Below are positions 56,681 to 64,000 of a stretch of 64,000 nt of DNA, piece after piece. The notes below the pieces were generated by a model. That model was not told the origin of the DNA. It did no database searches and saw only the letters and a list, made by a program, of their open reading frames with translations. The stretch's first letter is position 1, and the number at the start of each line of letters is the position of its first letter. Made by a program: the position numbers and the translations under genes. The stretch is from Phascolarctos cinereus (Eukaryota; Chordata; Mammalia; Diprotodontia; Phascolarctidae): contig NW_018344105.1 of NCBI RefSeq assembly GCF_002099425.1, positions 496,001-560,000 of the forward strand, in the 5' to 3' direction.

Positions 56681-57529
56681 CACACCTTTTCCCCATTCAG
56701 GGCAGTAGCTTTTTAGGATAGTGGCACTGATGCCTTTGCATGGCATGTGGTAGGCCCTTGATAAATGCTTATTGGTTGGTTGGCTAAAAGCTTTTTATTT
56801 TATTTTCAAGCAACAGTCATTTATTGCTCTTCAGCTGCTCTGGCCAAAACTTCAGAGCCAGTCCTGCTATTTCTGACAACCCAGTGTAGTCCAGTAAGAA
56901 GGCCAGAATTAGATGAAAGCAGATTGCTAATTTCTTCCTCCAAATTAAAGGCAAAATGTTGTGCCCAGGGTTCTATGAGAGGACATACCATTCAAAAGGA
57001 GATTATAAATCAACTCTATGGAGTATCTTCTCATAAATTTTAAGGCTCTTGTGTTAACATCATAGATCTGTGAATGCCACCATCCAGAGTACCCAGGTTC
57101 CCCAGAACTATAGTCTAGTAACTAACTTGTTTTGGGCAATGAGCAACATTTTTTCAAGCTTGATAAGTATAGTTCTGATATGTCCTTGTTACAGACGAGC
57201 CATCAGCTAAATAAATCATTGCTTGGATAACTGAATTGTTGATACAAACAATTGGCTAATATGTTTCTCATTGCCAGTCATTAGCTACTGTTAACCCAAA
57301 ATGCCACACTTAGGTCAGCTTTTCTTGCTAAGCAAGGACTGGTATTTTCCCCTAATTTCATAGTATACTAAGTATCTAATACTAATTGTCTAAGGAAGCT
57401 GGGATAAATTTCTGTTGGTAAAAAAAAAAAAAAGAAACCAGTCCAAGTGCTAGGAAAAAAATGTTAAAAGAAAGAAACAATTATGAAGGTTGTTGGATAA
57501 TAACTGGCATTTAGGTGGCATTTAAAAAA
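56681..57529. other. mostly unassigned; L2/MIR end near 56,720-56,785
   Basis: GGTAGGCCCTTGATAAATGC is an L2/MIR terminal motif. The rest has no landmark. A-rich run at 57,421-57,433. Confidence 0.4.
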
Positions 57530-57930
57530 ATTCACATTTTATTGATATCTTTTTTATCGCCTTCATTTCATAATATTTCCTCTCCCTTCCTCTTCTCAGA
57601 GAGCCATCTCTTATAACAAAGAATGGAAATGAGAGAAAACAACACTTCTGTAAAACTAATCAACATATTAACCAAGATGGAGGTTGTATGTGGTATTCCA
57701 CGTCATAGTTCCCCACCTCTACAAAGAAGGTAGGATGGAGGTTCCTTCTCAGATCTCTTCTCTGGAGCCAGGCATGGTGATTACAATGTCACAGCATTGA
57801 CTTGTGAGTATTTCATTGCTGTTCATTTCGTTGACACTGTTAAAGTCATTTTTTATGTTGTTTTCCTGATTCTGCTCAGTTCACTCCAGATCAGTTCATG
57901 TAAGTCTTGCCCTGCTTTGTTATTTATGTG
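57530..57930 (-). mobile_element. L1 3' UTR and ORF2 end
   Basis: TTATAACAAAGAATGGAAAT and TTTTCCTGATTCTGCTCAGT are the antisense L1 3' UTR and ORF2 C-terminus of an older subfamily, as at 12,150. Confidence 0.82.
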
Positions 57931-57953
57931 GCACCTTTAGAGTTTGTCAAAAC

Positions 57954-57956
<3 letters not shown>

Positions 57957-58000
<44 letters not shown>
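57957..58000. repeat. (TA)n microsatellite
   Basis: About 22 TA units. Confidence 0.97.
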
Positions 58001-58002
<2 letters not shown>

Positions 58003-58165
58003 ATTTTATTTGATCCTCAAACCATGCTCTGTGGGCAATCAGTACTGCACTTAATATTATCTCCGTTTTACTAATGAGGACGGACACTCATGGTGGGAGA
58101 TAAGTGACTTGCCTAGGGTAATGCAACTTGTAAAGGTCTGAGGCTGGATTTGAACCCACTTGAAT
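58001..58165 (-). mobile_element. MIR
   Basis: CTCCGTTTTACTAATGAGGA, a GTGACTTGCCTAGGGTAATG block and GAGGCTGGATTTGAACCC. Confidence 0.82.
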
Positions 58166-58340
58166 GTTAGAGCTGGGGAGTAACCCTTAATTCCCATCTC
58201 GTCTGCCCTCATCCTATTTACAAAGAAAGAAACAAGCCCAGTGAGATGAACTGATCTGATCGAAGTCACACAGATACAAAATCCCGGAGGCAGGATTTAA
58301 ACACAAATACCCAAATAGCAGACTCTTCTTACTCCACCAT
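58166..58340 (-). mobile_element. MIR3-like SINE
   Basis: TTAGAGCTGGGGAGTAACCC, a CAAGCCCAGTGAGATGAACT block and AAATAGCAGACTCTTCTTAC, antisense. Confidence 0.7.
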
Positions 58341-58417
58341 GTTGACCTCATTAGATCAATATCTATAGCCATCTCTATTTAAAAGGATTATTAGGATATT
58401 AATCTATTTTGAGACTA

Positions 58418-58971
58418 CTAAAGATCTTTTCCAAATTTGAAAGCTTTGGGGCTATGTAAAATACAATGGAGTGAAAACATATGTGGCCAGTGATCCCTGA
58501 GCCCTTGCTGGCTCCCGTGATATAATAGTCCTTGCTGTTTGCCCTTCAGCTTGTTAATTCTGCTACCTTTGGTTGAATATGCAGTATTATTATCACTTTC
58601 CACTTTACAGGCTATTGTTTTTGCTCCTTTATGGGAATTTGAAGGCGTATGCCATTCGTGATCAGTGCCGTCTCTGACAGCAGAACACCTAGCTAGCCAT
58701 GCAGTAGATGTCAGTGGTAAAACTGGATTGACATCATTTTGTTTCATAGCACCTGGTTGGATTTGATCTCTTGCTTGTAGAAGCAGCTGTTCAAGCCAAG
58801 TGTTAAAGATCTGTAGCTCTTCCTCTTTACCCCACTCTTGCATTTGGCTGCCACTAAGTGGCAGTGTAACAATGTCCTTGTACCCTGTAACAACGGCAAT
58901 AAGGCCTTTCGTTTCGTTTTCTTGGAGGATTTCAAAGCACTTTATAAAGTCCATGTCGTTAATTCTCTGAA
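58418..58971 (-). CDS. unrecognised ORF of 178 codons from its first Met; possible exon or retrocopy
   Basis: I do not recognise this protein. From Met at 58,954 it reads MDFIKCFEILQENETKGLIA, with a WGKEEELQIFNTWLEQLLLQ amphipathic helix-like stretch around residues 61-80 and a polar Ser/Lys/Asn-rich C-terminal half ending at a stop at 58,418. It lies in a repeat-free interval and keeps several CpGs. Upstream, at 58,971-58,985, the minus strand reads TTCTCTACTTAG, a fair splice acceptor; beyond it the frame hits a stop near 58,991. No poly-A tail or TSD was seen. Options are a terminal coding exon, a degraded processed copy, or chance. Start uncertain. Confidence 0.35.
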
Positions 58972-58991
58972 CTAAGTAGAGAATTGGCCTT

Positions 58992-59309
58992 CACAACTTT
59001 GAGAAATGTGAGCAGACATGTGGCCAGCACAGTGTTTGATGGACAAAAAATAATCTGATCTGGCTGGATATTAGGTATCATGTTTTGAAAAACAAACAAC
59101 TCCAGCTCACTCACTCAGTTGTTTTTTTAAACTTTTTTTAAAATTGAATTTTGTTGGTGGCATGTACAGATTGCCCGTCAGAGCAGCAGTGAGACTATTG
59201 TGTCATGCTCTATCTGGAACAAGACCATAGGGGTGTTTCATTGGCTAGTTGTATCTATTACCACCAGCCATATATTGTACAGTCTGACTTGGGAGAATAA
59301 TATTTTAGG
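58992..59309. other. unassigned sequence
   Basis: No repeat landmark. If the ORF to the left is an exon, this is its flanking intron, or more decayed coding sequence in other frames. Confidence 0.3.
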
Positions 59310-59480
59310 GCCTGAAAGTGTATTAGCTGTCATGGAATCCAACCTCTTCATGCTGCAGATGAGGAAAACTCAGGCCCAGAAAAGGGGAGTGAGGTATCTG
59401 ATGTCACACAGTCAGCTACAGTCTAGCTCTCCTGACTCCCAGCTCATTGTTCTTTCCTTATTGCTCCATTCTTTAAAAAG
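59310..59480 (-). mobile_element. MIR
   Basis: CATGCTGCAGATGAGGAAAA, a GATGTCACACAGTCAGC block and CTCCTGACTCCCAGCTCATT, antisense. Confidence 0.8.
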
Positions 59481-59709
59481 AAATCACCTATAGTGCCTTG
59501 AACTGAAAGGATCTTGTTGAATTTGATTGAATTCCCCTTTGTGGTAGAACCAGTATCCTGAAATTCCTTTAGAATTTCTCACCGATTTGCTGGTGCTGAT
59601 ATTTCTCCAAATAATCACAAACTGAAAAATGTTGTTATAGAACTGGATTTCCTCTGGTATTCCAATAACTGATATGCAATGTCTTCTAATTTTTGATCTC
59701 TTCTAACTT
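59481..59709. other. unassigned sequence
   Basis: Possibly L1-derived around 59,650-59,700 (GATATGCAATGTCTTCTAAT resembles antisense ORF1). Weak. Confidence 0.3.
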
Positions 59710-59890
59710 GAAGAGCAACTAGATGGTACACTGGAGAGAGGGCTGTACTGAGAAGACTTGAGTTTGAATATGGTTTTAGATACTTAATACTGTATGACCC
59801 TGAGCAAGTCGCTTAACCTTTTACTTTTTTGCTTCAGTTTCTTCATCTGTAAAATGGAGATAATAATAGCACCTACAGTGGGACAGGGAG
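59710..59890 (+). mobile_element. MIR
   Basis: AAGAGCAACTAGATGGTACA (head), TGAGCAAGTCGCTTAACC and TCATCTGTAAAATGGAGATA, sense. Confidence 0.85.
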
Positions 59891-60479
59891 TGTTTTTGCA
59901 CATGTCTCAAGGACAGGTGGGGGCAGGAGACAGAAGCAAAAGAAAGAAGAAGAGCTCATGTGGCCCAGTCAGCTACGGGAGGGGGTTTGGCCACAACCGA
60001 GAGGAAGAACACAGAATGGAGTGGGCAGACAGGTAGAGGCTGGACATGGACACAAACGGGAGACAACGAGCAACAGGATGGGACCAGAGATAGACACATG
60101 GTACCCAAGTAGGAACAGAAGAAGGACAGACATGTGGGGGCCGGACACTCCAGTGGGTGGGTGAAGCAGGGAAACAGTCTCAGTGCCAGAGGTCTCAAGC
60201 CTCAATGCCGCCCCCCCCATTCTGTGGAAGTGGTAGTGGTGGCCCTTCCACAAGTCAATTCTTCTGCTTTCACTTGGAGGTTTTTCCCCCCAGGTTGTTG
60301 TTGTTGTTGTTTTTTAATGGGGAGATGTGCCACTGAGTACCTAGCAAGGGGCAGGAGCAGAAAGAGAGCACAAGTACAGTAAAGTTAATGTAGGTATTTT
60401 TTTGGAATGTGGATTTTTCAGAATTCTTTATGTAAAGATGAATTTGGTAATGTGAATTTACATAAAGGGAGATTGCAAC
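59891..60479. other. unassigned, purine-rich then mixed
   Basis: 60,210-60,217 is an oligo-C run and 60,296-60,315 a GTT-rich run. Frames of 80-94 codons on both strands overlap each other and show no domain. Confidence 0.35.
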
Positions 60480-60545
60480 TTGCATGTATATATGTGTGTA
60501 CATACACACATACATGCATACATACATACATGTATGTGTATAGGT
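60480..60545. repeat. (CATA)n microsatellite
   Basis: Imperfect TATG/CATA units. The tyrosine-rich minus frame across it is an artefact. Confidence 0.9.
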
Positions 60546-61814
60546 ACATATGAGACTGTGAGCTAGAAATCTAGCAGGCCATGTGCATCTGCACTGAATG
60601 ACTCAAAGGTCTGGACAGTAGGGCCCCAGGGAGGTGGCTCCAAAGCCAAGTAGATTAAGTAAATGTGATAATCTATCTAAAGCAAGTTGCAAACCCTAAA
60701 GCACAGTATAAATGTCAGTTATTATTATCCTATGATCTCCGTTGGATATAAAGGCAAGCGGCTACTATAGAATCTTTGACCTGTTGAGCCATCGCATTCG
60801 TTACTCTTGAGCCTCATATTCCAACATAGATTCCAAATATTCATAACAACCCAGTAGATGTCACAGAGAGCATTGAAATTTAAGTTGTTTTCCCACTTTT
60901 CCTTGAGCCATTTGGTGCTGTGTAGGCACAGGCAGAGAGAAGGTGTTTGACTAATCTGCCATTGGGGCTATGTATAATTTATATGTTGGTATCTTTCATA
61001 ATGTACAGGGTTATCATTAGAGGTATTTATTAAAAGGACTTGACTCCCTCAATTAGAGTTCTTTATATGCAGACTAAGGTATAAATAATAGATAAATCTG
61101 AATACAGTTGTCCCAAAACAGGGCCCTGATTGCAAAGAGAAAAATTTATCCTCTCCATCAGGATCTTCAGGAAAAACCACTATGTACCTGTTAGAGGGCT
61201 GGTGGGTTTGCATTCAGGTGCTAGCCAGCCTGCTGCTCCTGACTTGTCCCAGCTCAGTGCCTGAGAGCAATTGATAGAGCTGAGTTGGCCGTTCCCAGGC
61301 CTTAAACTTGGGGTCACTTGCAGTCAGGTTTCAGTATATCAGAGAATCCAGAAGAAACTTGGGTTGTTCTTTGGGGCCTCAGGGTCAGTGATTCACAGTT
61401 AGATTTGAAGTCTCCGGGGAGAGGGAGTTCAGTAAAGGGGCTCCTTATCCTTTATTAACTGCAAAATAGAAATTCCCACAGAGAGGGCACCTGGCTTTTA
61501 TGGGCCACTGCAGTGGAGTAGGAGCTAAGCATCAGGGGGCAAAGAACATTCCTTCAGAAGAAAAATGTCAAATATCATCGCTTTATATGGTGTGCCTCCT
61601 TTTCCTAGGTAAGGTCCAAAGCATAAAGATTTGTGAGACTGGAATTTATGCAGTGAGGGAGGAACTCTGTCTCTGTTACCTGAAGCTTCACAGTTGGGAA
61701 ATTCTCAGGAACAGTCTCGTCTATTTTAGGAAACGTGTAACCTACATGACTTGATTTCCTGCTTCATTTGAATGATTGTCTATCTTTGTGATATTTGTAT
61801 CTTGTGTAGATAGG
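60546..61814. other. mostly unassigned; MIR 3' end at 60,650-60,735
   Basis: AGCAAGTTGCAAACCCTAAA with TATAAATGTCAGTTATTATT is a MIR 3' terminus. The remaining kilobase has no landmark and no convincing ORF. Confidence 0.4.
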
Positions 61815-61978
61815 CAGCCTGTTATAGTGGGCAGAGTACTGACACTAGCACCAAGACCTGGATCCGAATCTCCCCTCAGATACTTAAGAGTTATGTGACT
61901 GTGGGCAAGTCCTTTAACCCCTTAGTTTTTCGGTTTCCTCATCTGTAAAATGGGGATTATAATAGCTCTTTTGGTTTT
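61815..61978 (+). mobile_element. MIR
   Basis: GACCTGGATCCGAATCTCCC, TGTGACTGTGGGCAAGTCC and CTCATCTGTAAAATGGGGAT, sense. The 3' end was lost where the next L1 begins. Confidence 0.9.
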
Positions 61979-61984
61979 TTATTT

Positions 61985-64000
61985 TATGGTTCTTTTTATT
62001 TACATTGTTGCAGTTATTGTATATATTGTTTTCTTGGTTCTGCTCACTTCACTTTACATCAAATCATGAAAGATTTTTCTGTGTTTTTCTGCCTTCATCA
62101 CATTCATTGGGTTTTTTTTTTAGAAACAGTAATATTCTATTCATGTACCAAAATTTGTATAGTCATTCTCCAGCTTCTGGGCATCAAATTTGGCTCCAGC
62201 TTTTTCCTAGCACAAAAAGAGTGATACTGTAAATAGTTTGGTGTAACGGAGCCTTTGGGTAAAAGTTTGTGGACGTTTTAATCATGATTTATATAATTCT
62301 AAATTGCTTTCCAAAGGTATTGTACTAATTCATAGCTCCCCTAAAAATGGTGTCATCTGCCTATGTTTCCATAAACTTTGTAGCATTGACCATGCCAACT
62401 TTTTTGTCATCTTTGCCAATTTATGTGTGTGAGATTAAGCTGCAGGTTTGTTTTGAGTTACTTTTTTCTTATTAGTGATTTGGAATATTCTTCTATTTGT
62501 TTAATAGTTTGCAATTCTTCTTTTGAGAAATCTTTCTTCATATGCTTTTACCAAGTTGGGGAATGGCTTTTAGTCTCATATGCATCTGTTCATTGTCTGT
62601 GTATCTGAGAAAAATTCCATCTGAAGAATTTTATATAAAGATTTTTTTTCCCATTCTACTGCTTTCATCTTAAACTAGATGCATGAATTTTGCTTGTGGA
62701 GAAGCTTTTCAGTTTCATATAATCACTTACCTATTTTATCTTTTGTAATTGCCACTGTCTCTTGTTGGGTTAGCAATACAGCTCATGGCTATGAAAGGTG
62801 TATAATGTGCTTCTCTTCTGATTTCTTTAAAGTAAGATCTTAATATTCAGGTCTTATATCAATTTTGAATCAATTGTAGAATATGATATAAGATTGCGTG
62901 TTAACCTTAGTTACTCTTAGATTTGCTTTCCAGCTTTCTCACCAGTTCTTACCAAATAGGGAGTCTTTCCTAATTTATGTCTTGAGTTTTATTGAATATT
63001 AGGTTATTGAGTTGAATTATTTTTTTATTTTTCCCTTCATCAAATTGTTATATTGATCTTTCTTCCCCTACTAATATCAAATTGTTTTGAAGAATTGTTG
63101 CATTTATAATATAGTTGGAGGTTTGGAAGTACTATTCTCCCTACAGGCCTAACTTTCTTCATTATATCCCTTGATATTTCCAACCTTGTATTCTTATTGT
63201 GTCTAGCTTAGCAAAATATCCCTTTGGTAGTTTCATTTGTGTAACATTAAATTGGTAAAATCACTTTGGCACCTAGTATAATGTTTTTAAATTTTGAAAC
63301 AGTCCATCCTTGAGCATTGAATATTCCTCCAGTTGTTTAAATTTTTTCTGTATTTCTTTAAGGAGCATTTTGTAGTTGAATCTAAGTAAGTATGAGTGTA
63401 TTTTGGTAGGTTGATTCCTAAATGTTTTTGAATTTTGTAATTATTTGCTGTGGGTTAATGCTGTCTATTGTTGCCTTTTAGATATTGCTGTTATATAGAA
63501 AAATCTGGTGATTTTTATAGGTTTATTTTGTCATGTATAACCTTTCTAAAATCATTAATGGTCTCAATTTCTTCATTTATTTCCTAAGATTTTTAATATA
63601 GACCATATCATTAGCAAATTGTATTCATTTTATCTCCTCTTTTCTTAGCTTTACAAATTTAATTTGTCTTATTCCTATTGCTTGCATTTCTAAAGCGATA
63701 TCAAATCTTAGCAAGGAAAGAGGGCATCCTTATTTTACTTCTGTATTATTGAGAAAGCTTTTAATGTATTTACATTTCATATGATGCTTGCATTTAGTTT
63801 TAGATAAATTTTATCATATTTTTAAAATATCTCTTTGGCTATGCTTTGTAATTTTAAGCACGAAGTAAAGGTTTTTTGTATTTACTGATGTTATCATGGG
63901 TGTATTTATGTTTTGTTTTTAAAATATAATTGATGTTGACTATTTTCCTAATATTGACTATCCTTGCATTTTGTGAATAAATCCAATTTATGGTAATAAT
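61985..64000 (-). mobile_element. L1 ORF2, continues past window end
   Basis: At least 2 kb of antisense L1: ORF2 C-terminus (TGGTTCTGCTCACTTCACTT near 62,034), the stretch matching 38,300-38,700, and RT-region sequence to 64,000. The 3' UTR is missing; the copy starts close to the ORF2 end beside the MIR. An older subfamily than the L1 at 37,230, judging by divergence, with no long open frame. Confidence 0.88.

Noticed and set aside
1-64000. An undescribed multi-gene system (defence, biosynthetic or similar)
   Set aside because: No cluster of coding genes exists in the window. Nearly all recognisable sequence is retrotransposon or old repeat, plus a few unassigned islands.

Overview
This window is a gene-poor stretch of a marsupial genome. 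The evidence is the repeat content. There are tRNA-headed CORE-SINEs beginning GGGGCAGCTAGGTGG, related SINEs ending in a BovB-like RTE tail, marsupial L1 and half-L1 (HAL1-like) elements, an RTE-type LINE, and a dense layer of old L2, MIR, MIR3 and CR1/L3 copies. The species cannot be resolved by eye. I found no rRNA or tRNA gene, no CRISPR array and no convincing multi-exon host gene. The window reads as an intron or as intergenic DNA.

Layout. 1-5,200: L1 3' ends, L2, MIR and five SINEs, three of which have clear target-site duplications (TSDs). 5,430-7,545: plus-strand L1 ORF2 split by an RTE-tailed SINE, then a CR1/L3 fragment. 7,756-10,080: a 5'-truncated RTE LINE on the minus strand, followed by minus-strand L1 pieces. 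10,700-29,160: mixed L1, L2, MIR and CR1 fossils separated by repeat-poor islands. 29,176-29,710: a long TA/CATA tract next to a palindromic hAT-like MITE. 29,712-33,900: L2, MIR and an unclassified repeat. 33,927-36,790: a complete plus-strand half-L1. 37,230-46,142: an old near-full-length minus-strand L1, itself interrupted by a younger complete half-L1 (41,478-44,404, 14-bp TSD) and by an RTE tail fragment. 46,190-48,400: L2 and a second copy of the unclassified repeat. 48,400-61,980: MIR, L2, CR1 and L1 fragments, a repeat-free candidate regulatory island near 51 kb and one unexplained 178-codon ORF at 58.4-59.0 kb. 61,985-64,000: L1 ORF2 on the minus strand, running off the window.

The points most worth a second look are the unexplained minus-strand ORF (58,418-58,971), the nested half-L1/L1 structure, a sense ORF upstream of ORF1 shared by both half-L1 copies, a three-copy unclassified repeat family, and the repeat-free island at 50.8-51.6 kb. 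I found no persuasive sign of a new multi-gene system. All family assignments come from recall of consensus sequences, so boundaries are approximate, usually within 10-40 bases, except where a TSD fixes them.
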